Source: a bacterium
GTDB taxonomy: Bacteria > Hydrogenedentota > Hydrogenedentia > Hydrogenedentiales > SLHB01
Direction: 5' to 3'
Length of the DNA: 24,418 bases
Assembly: GCA_024231375.1 (NCBI GenBank)
Contig: JAAEQP010000570.1
Span: 1 to 24,418 of the forward strand
Shown here: piece after piece, positions 15,304-24,172 of the stretch
How the letters are laid out: every line of letters starts with the position of its first letter
Numbering within the stretch: position 1 is the first letter of the stretch
The notes under the pieces: generated by a model
Seen by the model: only the letters and a program-made list of their open reading frames with translations
The model's database searches: none
What the model was told of the DNA's origin: nothing
Made by a program: the position numbers and the translations under genes

Positions 15304-16770
15304 TCATCGGGATGACGGGACGCACGAAGCGCTACATGGACCACGTTTGGGGTGGTTGAGGCTTCGCGCGTACTGTACCGCGCCGATGCCCAGCACCAGG
15401 AACACGGCCCCGTATTCAACGACACGCCATGGCTCCGGAATCCACTCCGCCGCCTGCGACAGAGCGTCGGCCAGCCACGTCCACTGCACCTCGTCCACCG
15501 GCGTGTAGACCAGGAATCGCATGTACCACAGCGGCGCCGTGCCGGACCAGACGAGCAGCACCCACGGCAACACGGACCGTCGCGCGGACGCCAGGAGAAT
15601 CGGCACGAATGGCAGCGTCCACGTCAGATACCATGGAAACACGGCAGGCGCGAGCAGTAGGACTGCAAGGAGCGTCCACGCCATAGCGCGCGGCACCCGT
15701 GCCCCGTCGTTCTCGTCGCCGCCCGCCCGCACCAGCGCAAACACCACGGCCGCCAGCAGCACCAGCGATACGCCTTGTGCCCACGGGCCGAATAGGATGC
15801 CAAGTATGTCTGCCAAGGAGGCGTTCGCGTGCCAGGAAGCCGCGTAGGTGGCGAGTCCAGACAGTGCCCCCCACCCCGCGCCGACGAAGGGCGCGCATCC
15901 CGCGGCGCATACGAGGGCGATACCCGCCACGAAGCGTCGGACCGATCCCCCGCGTCGGAATACGCCCACAGCCACGACAGGGATCAAGACGACAGGGACA
16001 ATCTTCACAAGAATAGCGGTGCCTAAGGCCGCTCCGCTTGCCAGTGGCCTTCCTTTCACCAGGGCCAACACGGTCAGGACGAGGAACGGCAGCATGAGCG
16101 CATCCATCTGGCCGCGTTGCGCGAACGAATCCGTGAGTAACGGGTTCAGTGCGTACACCAGCACGTATGCTTCGGGTAGTCTCAGTGCCCGAAGCATGCG
16201 CACCAACAGGAGGATGGTGAGAATATCCGCGGCCGTCATGGTGCAGCGTACCGCCCACACGGAATCGCCCGGTACACGGGCACACAACGCGAATACCGCC
16301 ATTGCCACGGGGCCGTATACGGTACGGATGCCGTTGTAGTCGGGATTCATGCCTGCGTAGAAGGGACTCGCTGTGCGCACATGGTCAAGCGTTGGGTCGT
16401 CGGGTGCGGCAGCATAGGGGTTCATGCCTCGCGCGACCAGGTCGCCGTCCCACAGATACCGGTACACATCGCTGTTGTACCGGTGCGGACCTGCCAGCAC
16501 AAGAACTCGGCACAGTACGGCCACGACCAATAGCCAGCGCGCAATCCCACGGAGGGTAGGGCGATGCACTATGAGAAGGACAGCGAGACCGTAGACAAGG
16601 AACGCCGCCAGTAGCAGCGCCAGGTAGACGTCGATTGGAAGGGCGTCGCCTCCGCCGCCCAGTGCCGCGATGCCGATCAGGAGGAGCAGGATTGCCCCGA
16701 GGGCTGCCAACACGAGATTCCGCTGGATAGGAGAGCGGACGCGTTGGCGGGACTCAGGTTCGTCACTCAT
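15304..16770 (-). CDS. GT-C-type polytopic glycosyltransferase (GT87/mannosyltransferase-like)
   Basis: The 488-aa protein has about a dozen hydrophobic segments. The large extracytoplasmic loop after segment three carries YNSDVYRYLWDGDLVARGMN followed by PYAAAP, a hallmark of polyprenol-phosphate-sugar-using GT-C enzymes (DUF2029/GT87 and alpha-1,6-mannosyltransferase relatives); the Asp residues there are candidate catalytic groups. A second motif is NPLLTDSFAQRGQMDALMLP. The enzyme would add a sugar to a lipid or envelope glycan outside the membrane. The ATG at 16770 overlaps the stop of the DUF547 gene (ATGAGTGA), which indicates translational coupling. The last residues are polar. Donor and acceptor are unknown. 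Confidence 0.82.
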   Translation of the reverse strand: MSDEPESRQRVRSPIQRNLVLAALGAILLLLIGIAALGGGGDALPIDVYLALLLAAFLVYGLAVLLIVHRPTLRGIARWLLVVAVLCRVLVLAGPHRYNSDVYRYLWDGDLVARGMNPYAAAPDDPTLDHVRTASPFYAGMNPDYNGIRTVYGPVAMAVFALCARVPGDSVWAVRCTMTAADILTILLLVRMLRALRLPEAYVLVYALNPLLTDSFAQRGQMDALMLPFLVLTVLALVKGRPLASGAALGTAILVKIVPVVLIPVVAVGVFRRGGSVRRFVAGIALVCAAGCAPFVGAGWGALSGLATYAASWHANASLADILGILFGPWAQGVSLVLLAAVVFALVRAGGDENDGARVPRAMAWTLLAVLLLAPAVFPWYLTWTLPFVPILLASARRSVLPWVLLVWSGTAPLWYMRFLVYTPVDEVQWTWLADALSQAAEWIPEPWRVVEYGAVFLVLGIGAVQYARSLNHPKRGPCSASCVPSSR

Positions 16771-17656
16771 TCGGAATGGACCCCGACCCGAAATCGACGT
16801 TCCCTCCCCCACCGCCACGACGGCCCCCTTGAATGTTCAGGGCCGTATCGTAGTCGCTGAAGACCACGGTGGCCTCGCCCGCTTGCGCCGATTCGATGCC
16901 GCGCCGCGTATCGGCATCTTCCGCGCGCTTCAACAGAAAGGCAAGATATCCTCCGGCCACTTCGAAATCCTTGCCGTACCACTCCAGAATCTTGCTCAGG
17001 TGTAGTGTCTTCGCATCGGCATCGAAGCGGACATGGATGGGATGGTTTGCGAATTGGCGGGAGAGGTCCTCCAACTGCCGTTCAAGATTGTCGCCTGTGA
17101 ACGCCTCAGCCCGCAGGGGCGGGCAACTCCGCGCCGCGCATACGAGCGCCACATGAATCCGCGGCTCCTCGTATTGGGCCCGGATCAACTGGTGTTCGAT
17201 GTGGTCCAAGCTCACCGTCTCGCCCGCTAGGATATGCTCCTTCAGTTTGAAGAATCCCACGCCTTCCTGGTCGTAGGAAAAGGCGTCGTCCCGGATGCCG
17301 TGCCGGTTCACGCCGTGGACGACGAAGGCGTTGTAGGCGTTGCAGTACAGCGCCAGCCGTTCGGCGTCCGTTGCCAGATTCTCTGGGCGCGCACCACCGA
17401 GTTGACGCACATACGTGGCGAACAGGTGGTCCCGCTCCAGGCCATCGTAGTCAACCAGCCCATTCTCCACATACTGCTTGAGCAGGTAGTCCCACAGCGC
17501 GTGGTCCACACCCGACGCATCCGGATTGGGATCGGGTTTGGTGTAGGGACCCGGCAAGGCATCGAAGGCTTGAAACGCCACCAGCACCGGCGCCACGAAC
17601 GCCGCCAAGGCCAGCCAGAAAAGTGGGCCGTAGTAGCTCTTCTGCTTGGTGGCCAT
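16763..17656 (-). CDS. DUF547-domain membrane-anchored protein
   Basis: The 297-aa product has one hydrophobic segment near the N-terminus (GPLFWLALAAFVAPVLVAF), then a DUF547 domain shown by VDYDGL, LYCNAYNAFVVHGV and RIHVALVCAARSCPPLRAEAF, including the conserved Cys-rich stretch before PPL. DUF547 has no established activity. The C-terminus has a Gly-rich run (GGRRGGGGGNVDFGSG) that may be disordered. Its ATG overlaps the stop of the oxidoreductase gene by one base (TGATG), and its own stop overlaps the start of the glycosyltransferase gene, so all three are tightly coupled. Its function is likely linked to the membrane oxidoreductase upstream, but that rests on context only. Confidence 0.85.
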   Translation of the reverse strand: MATKQKSYYGPLFWLALAAFVAPVLVAFQAFDALPGPYTKPDPNPDASGVDHALWDYLLKQYVENGLVDYDGLERDHLFATYVRQLGGARPENLATDAERLALYCNAYNAFVVHGVNRHGIRDDAFSYDQEGVGFFKLKEHILAGETVSLDHIEHQLIRAQYEEPRIHVALVCAARSCPPLRAEAFTGDNLERQLEDLSRQFANHPIHVRFDADAKTLHLSKILEWYGKDFEVAGGYLAFLLKRAEDADTRRGIESAQAGEATVVFSDYDTALNIQGGRRGGGGGNVDFGSGSIPNE

Positions 17657-19845
17657 CAGTCCTTCCCTCCCCGCCGCCGCTCGTCGGCGCACCGTTCGTT
17701 CATCTTCGGGATATCGGCGACGTCACGCACCTCCTCGAGCAAGGTCCGCGCCTCGCCGGCGTCGGTCCCGTCCGTGTAGGGCTTGCTGGGGGGCAGCATT
17801 CCCAGATGCAGGATCTCCATGGGGCATCTCACCACGCATTCGCCACACGCCACGCAGGGTGTGTCCTTCAAGGTAACCGGCCTTCCCTGCAACGCGCGCG
17901 TCTTGATGTCGATTCCCATCTGGCAATACTGGTTGCACACGTTGCAGTCGATGCACTTACCGGGTTCGGGCGAAATCTTGAACCGCGACCAGCGCCCCCA
18001 GAAGTTCATCCAGAACGCCAAGGGACACCAGTACCGGCACCAGATGCGTTGACCCAGAAACGGATAGAGTCCGATGGCCAGGGCTCCGGCCAGCAGTGTG
18101 CCCACCCAGCGGTTGTAGAATCCCAGCGGCCATTGGTACCCCAGGAGGTCGGCCACAGTGGCCACTGTAGCGAAAAGTATGAACACGTATCCGAACCGTT
18201 CGAGCCACCGGGGAAGATCGCCTTTGGGTCCTCGGTGCCGGAACGCGTTGCCGACGGTTTCGGCGAGGGCACCGCATGAACACAAATGGGAGCAATAGTG
18301 CTTACCCACCAGCACTGTGAACAGTGGAAAAACAATGAACGTCAACATGGCCGCCCACACTACGCCTACCACGGCCGCCGTATGCCACCAGACCGGGTCG
18401 CCGGGGCCTACCACCGGACTCACGTTGAACGCCAGCATGTTGAGGGGCCATGCGTTCACGGTTTTCGGCAACACGCCAGTCCAAACGTTTCGCCCGTACA
18501 ACGCCACCAGAAACGTGGGAATCCCCCACCACAGCGTCCAGTTGAAGACGATATTCGACAGATTTCGACGCCACACGATTCGGTTCTTGTAGCGAAGGGC
18601 CCAGTAGACGCCGAATCCGGCGATGGCGAGGAAGTAGAGTAGGTAGTACATGCCGTAGAGATTCGAGAAGTATTCCGGCACCACGCGGTAGAGCCATGCG
18701 AACCCGGGGATGTGGATGCGGTCGCCTCCTGGCAGCAGTTCGAACTTCTTAGCGAAGAAGTAGACGAAGACGCCCAATGTCACGCCTACGACCGACCACG
18801 CCACCCGTTTCCTGGTCCATACCCCGTCCAGTTCCAGGCCCATGTCGAGCAAGAACTCGACCGGCGGCAGCGTCCCGATCAGAATCAGGACGTGGTCGTT
18901 GGCCACAATCCGCGATTCGCCGCCCACGTCCAGTTCGACCTCGTTCTCTCGGATTTCGCGTACGTTGGACTCGTACACCACGTCGAGACGTCCGGCCGCC
19001 AGGGCCTCGTCGAGACGGCGCTGGTTCTCAGCCTTCAGGCGGAAGAACTCGGCCTTGCGATACGACAGCGTCACCCGGTTGTGGTCGCACAGCATGAGCG
19101 CCGCCTCTACGGCGCTGTTCCCCCCTCCCACCACCAGCACGTCCTTGTCGCGGTAGTCGTCGGCCGTGTGCAGGCGGTACATGACCTTGCCCGGCAAGTC
19201 CTCACCCGACACTTCGAGCGTGCGGGCCTGGCCCTGACGGCCTACCGCCACGATCACCTGGCGCCCGGCGAACACCTTGCCCGACTCGGTCGCCACCTCG
19301 AACCGGCGTTCCCCCTTCTTGATGACACGCTTGACCTCATCGCCTTCCTTGACGTGCAGACCCCGGTCGGAAACGGTCTGCGCCACGGCCGCCAGGAAGT
19401 CGTCCTTGACGCGGTCGCCTTCGACGGGGAGTTCGCTTCGGTTCTTCAGAAAGCGGGGTTCCGAATAGACCTTCTTGCCCGGGGGAAAGCCGTGGACTGT
19501 GCTGGCGATACGCGTCCGTTCGATCACCACGTACCGCAGGCCCCGTTTGTGGGCTTCCAGCGCCGCCGACAACCCTGCCGGACCACCGCCCACGATGACG
19601 AGGTCGAGGAGATCGTCCTCTCCGCCTTCCCGGGGGAACAAACCGCGTCGATCCATCCGTTCGATCATGTCCACGCCGTGGTTGGCGGCCACCTTCACCA
19701 AGGGCAGGCCCGTGACATCGCCGATGACATAGATGCCGCGGATGTTGGATTCGTAGTTGCCGTTGACGATAGGGAGGATCTCTTGAGGAGGAACGGTCGC
19801 GACGATTTTGCGCCGTTTGGATGTTGCCCCAGCGGTATCCGGCAT
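17656..19845 (-). CDS. FAD/NAD(P) oxidoreductase fused to a polytopic 4Fe-4S (NapH/NosR-like) membrane module
   Basis: The 729-aa protein joins two parts. Residues 80-340 are a thioredoxin-reductase/YpdA-like flavoprotein with an FAD site VIVGGGPAGLSAAL (83-96) and an NAD(P) site VLVVGGGNSAVEAAL (236-250). Residues 343 onward hold about six membrane segments, the Cys motifs HYCSHLCSCGALAE (517-528) and WCRYWCPLA (602-610), and two 4Fe-4S clusters, CIDCNVCNQYC (631-641) and CVACGECVVRC (664-674). It likely moves electrons between NAD(P)H and a membrane or periplasmic partner. The FAD-closing segment GIYVIGDV (37-44), normally C-terminal, lies before the flavin domain. No CxxC redox pair is seen in the NAD(P) part. 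The ATG at 19845 has GGGAGG 4 bases upstream; an earlier in-frame start would add 51 unconvincing residues. It is the first gene of a coupled operon. Confidence 0.85.
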   Translation of the reverse strand: MPDTAGATSKRRKIVATVPPQEILPIVNGNYESNIRGIYVIGDVTGLPLVKVAANHGVDMIERMDRRGLFPREGGEDDLLDLVIVGGGPAGLSAALEAHKRGLRYVVIERTRIASTVHGFPPGKKVYSEPRFLKNRSELPVEGDRVKDDFLAAVAQTVSDRGLHVKEGDEVKRVIKKGERRFEVATESGKVFAGRQVIVAVGRQGQARTLEVSGEDLPGKVMYRLHTADDYRDKDVLVVGGGNSAVEAALMLCDHNRVTLSYRKAEFFRLKAENQRRLDEALAAGRLDVVYESNVREIRENEVELDVGGESRIVANDHVLILIGTLPPVEFLLDMGLELDGVWTRKRVAWSVVGVTLGVFVYFFAKKFELLPGGDRIHIPGFAWLYRVVPEYFSNLYGMYYLLYFLAIAGFGVYWALRYKNRIVWRRNLSNIVFNWTLWWGIPTFLVALYGRNVWTGVLPKTVNAWPLNMLAFNVSPVVGPGDPVWWHTAAVVGVVWAAMLTFIVFPLFTVLVGKHYCSHLCSCGALAETVGNAFRHRGPKGDLPRWLERFGYVFILFATVATVADLLGYQWPLGFYNRWVGTLLAGALAIGLYPFLGQRIWCRYWCPLAFWMNFWGRWSRFKISPEPGKCIDCNVCNQYCQMGIDIKTRALQGRPVTLKDTPCVACGECVVRCPMEILHLGMLPPSKPYTDGTDAGEARTLLEEVRDVADIPKMNERCADERRRGGKD

Positions 19846-19994
19846 AGCACCTCCCGCTCCAGGTCGTGGGATCAGGGATTGCCCTGGGGACTGCTCGGAA
19901 CAGGGCATGCACACGCGACGTCTATCAAGGTAGGTCAAACTGGGGCGGAGCGCAAGCTTGGCGCGCAAGGCATCTCGCACCCCAACCGCACCCC

Positions 19995-21107
19995 TCACTC
20001 AGGGCGGTGGCAGTCTGCCTCGTCCTCGCTTCCATTCCTCCCCCCGAAATGCTCCTCATAGCACTCGGGACAGACCCCGTGGCTGAACTGGGCCTCGGAA
20101 TGCTTCGATATATATGCTTCCATCTGGCTCCAGAGGTTGCGGTCGTCACGGATTCGATGGCAGTAACTGCACACCGGTAACAGCCCCCGCAACGTTCCAA
20201 TCTCCTTCATCGCTTCCCGCAGGTCCGCCACACGCTGGGCCAACGCCATTTCCGCCTCCATCCGTTTCGTCACATCGTGGAGGATCACGGTCGTGCCCGC
20301 GAACTTGTCGCTCACGTCCAGCATGCGCCGCAATTGGATCGACATGCGTCGAGGTCCCTTGGGCGTCTCGATGGCCTTCTCGAAGGACATCTCGTCTCCG
20401 CCATCCGCCTCGAATTCGGTCAGTTCCTCGGCAAGCCAGGGCAACTCGGTGTCCACATGCCGCCCGCCGTAGTAGGCCACGCCTGTCGGGGCTGCGTCGC
20501 CGAGCAGTCCCGCGGCCGCGTGGTTCAGATTGACGATCCGGCGGTCCTGGTCCAACAGGAACACGGCCGACGCGAGACTCTCGAAGACCGTCAGGTACCG
20601 GTTCTTCTCGTTCGTCATGTCCCGGTTGGCGCGCTGCAATTCTTCGACCCGCAGTTCGTCGGCCAAGCCCGCCCACTCCATGCAGAACCCCAACTCCATG
20701 CGGTCGAAGCAGCGCCGGACGAACATAGCGGCCCAGCCCTTCGACTCTTGAGGTAGGTCCGATTCGACGACGAGGTCCTCATAGCTCTGCTCGTAGTACT
20801 TCATGAGACCCAGGAACATGCCTAGAGGAATACCGCGCGCCCTGTGACGCTGTGCTTCCAGGATCCCGAACGCGGCCAGCGGTTCTCTCGGGTAGTCCTC
20901 GTCGGGGCCAAGCTCAGGCACGTCGTCGCTCAGGTCCAAGGCAGACAGGATTTCGTGGGAAAGGCCTTCGATGGACAGCCGCCACGCCTCTTCGAGGGTC
21001 GAGGTGAACTGGGTGTAGTCGCGTTCCTTCGCGTACCGAAGGATTCTGGCGATGAGCCAGTCCTCGCCGCCACTGATGAGGTCCCTGAGCAGTCGCTGTC
21101 GTTCCAT
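19995..21107 (-). CDS. PAS-domain sensor protein with C-terminal Cys cluster
   Basis: The 370-aa protein has three parts. Residues 1-160 are helical and include FVRRCFDRMELGFCMEW, reminiscent of RsbR/RsbRD-like or globin-like N-terminal sensor bundles. Residues 170-283 form a PAS domain (YLTVFESLASAVFLLDQDRR then ILHDVTKRMEAEMAL). A short coiled coil leads to a terminal segment with CSYC (313-316) and CPEC (346-349), likely a zinc site; LPVCSYCHRIRDD and the FSHGVCPEC part occur as the tail of many PAS or receiver proteins. No kinase, GGDEF or DNA-binding domain is present, so it probably signals through a partner. GGAGG lies 12 bases before the ATG at 21107, a long spacing. It is upstream of the oxidoreductase operon on the same strand, 149 bases away. 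Confidence 0.8.
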   Translation of the reverse strand: MERQRLLRDLISGGEDWLIARILRYAKERDYTQFTSTLEEAWRLSIEGLSHEILSALDLSDDVPELGPDEDYPREPLAAFGILEAQRHRARGIPLGMFLGLMKYYEQSYEDLVVESDLPQESKGWAAMFVRRCFDRMELGFCMEWAGLADELRVEELQRANRDMTNEKNRYLTVFESLASAVFLLDQDRRIVNLNHAAAGLLGDAAPTGVAYYGGRHVDTELPWLAEELTEFEADGGDEMSFEKAIETPKGPRRMSIQLRRMLDVSDKFAGTTVILHDVTKRMEAEMALAQRVADLREAMKEIGTLRGLLPVCSYCHRIRDDRNLWSQMEAYISKHSEAQFSHGVCPECYEEHFGGRNGSEDEADCHRPE

Positions 21108-21467
21108 GTGGAAAGGTTGCCTCCTTGAATCAACGGATCCGGGGCCCTCGACCGCACGCGGGCGCACTCACCGAGCTTCCACAGCCGTCGATAGACTGCA
21201 AACCCAGCATAGCCCACGCGGGATGGACCGTCAATAGCACCCGAAGCCTCTAGCGCCGGACGGCGATGGGGTGGTGAGAGCCGCTCAGCTCCATAGCGCC
21301 CAGGTACGCCGGACGGCAAGAACGCGCGAGAGGAGGACAGGCCGTTCTGGAGATGTGCATCCGGGTCGTTGAGGGGGTGAGTCAAAGTGTGTAGAATACA
21401 GATTGTGAAGCAACTCCTGGTACGGATTGGCCGTGCCAGGACAGAGCCCAGAAAGGAGGGACGACCT
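21108..21467. other. Divergent spacer before the leader ORF
   Basis: No gene is seen. Beyond the promoter-like pair at 21369-21397 nothing identifiable was found in the first 260 bases, which separate the leftward PAS gene from the rightward transcript. Confidence 0.5.
21369..21397 (+). promoter_or_regulatory. Candidate sigma-70-type promoter
   Basis: TTGAGG (21369-21374) and TAGAAT (21392-21397) are spaced by exactly 17 bases and match the consensus at 4 and 5 of 6 positions. Transcription would begin near 21404, about 60 bases before the leader ORF at 21468. Confidence 0.5.
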
Positions 21468-21513
21468 ATGGACTTCAGAAGCAGGCAGAGCGTGAAGTCG
21501 TCCCGAACTGGGC
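21446..21513 (+). promoter_or_regulatory. Nested inverted repeat that can occlude a ribosome site
   Basis: GCCCAG (21446-21451) pairs with CTGGGC (21508-21513), and GGGACGAC (21458-21465) pairs with GTCGTCCC (21497-21504). The last three bases of the GGAGGG ribosome site (21455-21460) sit inside the inner stem, and the ATG at 21468 lies in the loop. Such a fold could control translation of the leader ORF. Confidence 0.5.
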
Positions 21514-21527
21514 AATACTGCATCTGA
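21468..21527 (+). CDS. Possible 19-residue leader peptide
   Basis: ATG at 21468 opens a frame encoding MDFRSRQSVKSSRTGQYCI, then TGA. GGAGGG lies 7 bases upstream, a near-ideal ribosome site, and a promoter-like pair lies about 70 bases further up. The peptide is basic and has no recognised family. It sits 147 bases before the acetyltransferase and most of it lies within a nested inverted repeat, so it may be a regulatory leader rather than a functional protein. Length alone gives no statistical support. Confidence 0.35.
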   Translation: MDFRSRQSVKSSRTGQYCI

Positions 21528-21674
21528 TCGCTTGCATCCTACGCAACGTGAGCCCTTCCGGTGACACGTGCGAGAGTGCATAGTAGGTAGTGGTCTCTCG
21601 GACTCGCGGCTTCCTTCACTTGACACCTGCCCTGTCTCCGTAGGTTCTCCCTCTGCCTGGGAAGGAGACGGACT

Positions 21675-22472
21675 ATGACGGGAATGAACCTGTGCGCGAA
21701 CCTTGATGCTGCGTCCAGTCTACGGCGGGCCTACCTGACTTCCCTTCGGGGACCCCAAGAGGCCTGGCTGCAGGAGCAGGTCTATTGTCGAGACACGGAA
21801 TTCTGGGAATTCACCCTTGGAACCCAGGTCATCGGGTACTGCTGCGTTGAACGGCCGAAGCAACTGCTTCTCCAATTCTTCGTGTCTGAGGAATACGCCC
21901 GCTACGCCGAGGATGCGTTTGAGGAAATGCTGAGGGAGACTGGCACCAAACTGGCGTATGTTTCCACGCGCGATCCTCTGGCGCTCTCTCTGAGTCTCAC
22001 CTATCAGCATCAGGTCTCGCTGGAGTCCTATCTGTTTGAACACCGGATTGTGACAAGTCACGTTCCATCCGGTCTTCCGCGTGCAACATTTCGCAACGCG
22101 AACGACGAAGACATTCAGGACATCATCGCCGCGTCCGGCGACTTCTGGGGTGACATCGTACTCACAGTGCAAGGTGGACAACTGCGTGTCTTGGGCTCAG
22201 AAGACACGCTCTTCGGGATGGGGTACGTGAGCACCGAATACTGCTCCGAAGGCACGGCAAATCTTGGGGTGTTCACAAACCCGAATTTCAGGAGAAAGGG
22301 TGTGGGAACATTCATCGTGCAGGAACTCGTCCAAGAGTGCCGTTCACGTGGTCTTTCTCCAATAGCAGCCTGCTATCACGAGAATGTGGGATCCAAGGGA
22401 ACGCTCGCAAGAGCAGGCTTCGTTTCCTACGACAGGATGTTCATGGTGAGCTTTACTGCTCCGAGCACGTAA
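21675..22472 (+). CDS. GNAT-family N-acetyltransferase
   Basis: The 265-aa protein has its clear GNAT core in the C-terminal half: NLGVFTNPNFRRKGVGTFIV contains the acetyl-CoA pyrophosphate-binding motif RRKGVG (RxxGxG), and IAACYHENVGSKGTLARAGF is the following strand and helix with the usual Asn that precedes the GF turn. The N-terminal 130 residues are poorly conserved to the eye and may form a second, degenerate GNAT domain (FEEMLRETGTKLAYVSTRDP resembles a helix and strand of the fold). GNAT enzymes acetylate amines on small molecules or proteins; substrate unknown. AAGGAG lies 7 bases before the ATG. A structured leader with a small ORF precedes it. Confidence 0.85.
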   Translation: MTGMNLCANLDAASSLRRAYLTSLRGPQEAWLQEQVYCRDTEFWEFTLGTQVIGYCCVERPKQLLLQFFVSEEYARYAEDAFEEMLRETGTKLAYVSTRDPLALSLSLTYQHQVSLESYLFEHRIVTSHVPSGLPRATFRNANDEDIQDIIAASGDFWGDIVLTVQGGQLRVLGSEDTLFGMGYVSTEYCSEGTANLGVFTNPNFRRKGVGTFIVQELVQECRSRGLSPIAACYHENVGSKGTLARAGFVSYDRMFMVSFTAPST

Positions 22473-22686
22473 CCCGTGCCGAAGTACTTGGTAGTGGACA
22501 AGGAACCGATCCCGTGAAGTGATGGGCGCAGCCGGTCTCATGCGATGCATCCGATTCCTTCAGAACGCCCCACAGGATCCTGGGCGTGTCCGGGCCATTT
22601 GATTGCACGGCGGATTCGCAGTAGACTTACGGTTTGTTGGCGAAATGGCCGTGAGGCCCCGGTTACAGAGAAAGGGCAACGAAGTC

Positions 22687-24060
22687 ATGAAGAAGCATTC
22701 TTCCAGCAAGCCTGGCACGTCGCGGAAGGTTTCGCGACGGTCGTTCTTGCGTTCATCCGCGGTGGCGGCGGGCGCGGCGACGGTTGGCTTCCCGGCGATC
22801 GTGCGCGGGCAGAATCTGAACGACAAACTGAATCTAGCGATTATCGGCACGGGCGGCCGTGGTACGGGCAATTTCAACGGCGTGATGTCGGAGAATGTCA
22901 CCGTGTTGTGCGACGTGAATGAGAAGAACCTGCTGGCGTCGACCAAGCGGGCGAAGGAAGCGCGTACGTTCAGCGATTTCCGCAAGGTCTATGACCATGC
23001 GAACGAATTCGACGCGGTGGTCATCAGCGTGTGTGAGCACACGCACGCGTTCGCGACATTGCCGGCGCTCCAGCTTGGCAAACATGTGTATTGCGAGAAG
23101 CCGCTCACCCACAATGTGTGGGAAGCGCGCCTCATCCGCGAAGCGGCGGCGAAGGCGGGCGTGGCCACGCAGCAGGGCACGCAGATCCACGCGGGCGACA
23201 ACTACCGGCGCGTGGTGGAACTGGTTCAGTCGGGCGCCATCGGTCCGGTGCGTGAAGCCCATGTGTGGGTGGGACGCGCGTGGGGTTGGCACGCGACGGA
23301 AGAAGAGTGCAAGGCGGCGAAGGACATTGTCTTCGTACAGGATCGGCCGAAAGAAGCGGACCCGATTCCGGCCGGGCTGGATTGGGACCTGTGGATCGGA
23401 CCGGCACCGATGCGGCCGTTCAACAATGTGTATTTCCCGGGCCCGAAGTGGTACCGCTGGTGGGATTTCGGCAATGGCACGATGTCGGACCTGGGCAGCC
23501 ACTACATTGACCTGCCCTTCTGGGCATTGGACCTGGATTTCCCGAAGACCATCGAGGCCGAAGGCCCGCCGGTGCATCCGGAGATCGCGCCTGCCTCGAT
23601 GCAGGTGACTTACGAATACGGCGCGCGCGGCGATATGCCGCCGGTGAAGGTGTCGTGGTACCAGGGCACCAACAAGCCGCAGATCCTCAAGGACGGCGGA
23701 ATCCCGAACTGGGACAGCGGCCACTTGTTCATCGGCGACAAGGGAATGATATTGTCGAACTACGGCAAGCATATGCTGCTGCCGGAAGACAAGTTCGCGG
23801 ACTTCGAACGGCCGGAGCCGTATATCCCGAAGTCGCTGGGCCATCACGCCGAGTGGATACATGCCTGCAAGACAGGCGACCCCACGACGTGCAACTTCGA
23901 GTACGCGGGCAAGCTGACGGAAGCGAACCACCTGGGCAACGTGGCCTACCGCGCCGGCAAGAAGCTGGAATGGGACCCGGTGGCGCTGAAGGCGACAAAT
24001 GCGCCGGAAGCGGACCAGTTCATCAAACGCGAGTACCGGAAGGGCTGGGAATTGGTCTAG
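22687..24060 (+). CDS. Tat-exported Gfo/Idh/MocA-family oxidoreductase
   Basis: The 457-aa product opens with a twin-arginine signal: [20 protein letters not shown] (Arg17-Arg18), so it is exported folded, with its cofactor bound. A Rossmann nucleotide site follows, [16 protein letters not shown], then the family's EKP signature in VYCEKPLTH. These enzymes oxidise or reduce sugar hydroxyls or open sugar derivatives with NAD(P); some Tat-exported members act on cell-envelope or host glycans. The exact sugar is unknown. The ATG at 22687 was chosen over one at 22603 because the earlier residues lack a signal and the Tat peptide starts here. AAAGGG lies about 11 bases upstream. An intrinsic terminator lies 24 bases past the stop. 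Confidence 0.9.
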   Translation: MKKHSSSKPGTSRKVSRRSFLRSSAVAAGAATVGFPAIVRGQNLNDKLNLAIIGTGGRGTGNFNGVMSENVTVLCDVNEKNLLASTKRAKEARTFSDFRKVYDHANEFDAVVISVCEHTHAFATLPALQLGKHVYCEKPLTHNVWEARLIREAAAKAGVATQQGTQIHAGDNYRRVVELVQSGAIGPVREAHVWVGRAWGWHATEEECKAAKDIVFVQDRPKEADPIPAGLDWDLWIGPAPMRPFNNVYFPGPKWYRWWDFGNGTMSDLGSHYIDLPFWALDLDFPKTIEAEGPPVHPEIAPASMQVTYEYGARGDMPPVKVSWYQGTNKPQILKDGGIPNWDSGHLFIGDKGMILSNYGKHMLLPEDKFADFERPEPYIPKSLGHHAEWIHACKTGDPTTCNFEYAGKLTEANHLGNVAYRAGKKLEWDPVALKATNAPEADQFIKREYRKGWELV

Positions 24061-24083
24061 CCTGATCGGTTGTGAGCATGTGG

Positions 24084-24126
24084 CATGGCCCGGAGCGCGG
24101 TTAGAGCTTCGGGCCATGTCTTTTCT
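24084..24126 (+). terminator. Intrinsic terminator of the Gfo/Idh/MocA gene
   Basis: CATGGCCCGGAGC (24084-24096) pairs with GCTTCGGGCCATG (24106-24118) over 13 bp with one G-U pair and a 9-base loop. TCTTTTCT follows. It lies just after the stop codon at 24060. Confidence 0.88.
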
Positions 24127-24172
24127 GAGGGGTTGTGCAGGCGGTCCGCGGAGGGCCTTCAGGGGGTGATGC

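Noticed and set aside
18712..20061. A 449-codon open frame on the plus strand
   Set aside because: It is antisense to the oxidoreductase gene, whose motifs are unmistakable, and shows no family signal of its own.
21620..21646. A TTGACA box before the acetyltransferase
   Set aside because: The -35 is perfect but the -10 (TAGGTT) is poor and spacing is 15, so the upstream promoter at 21369 is favoured.
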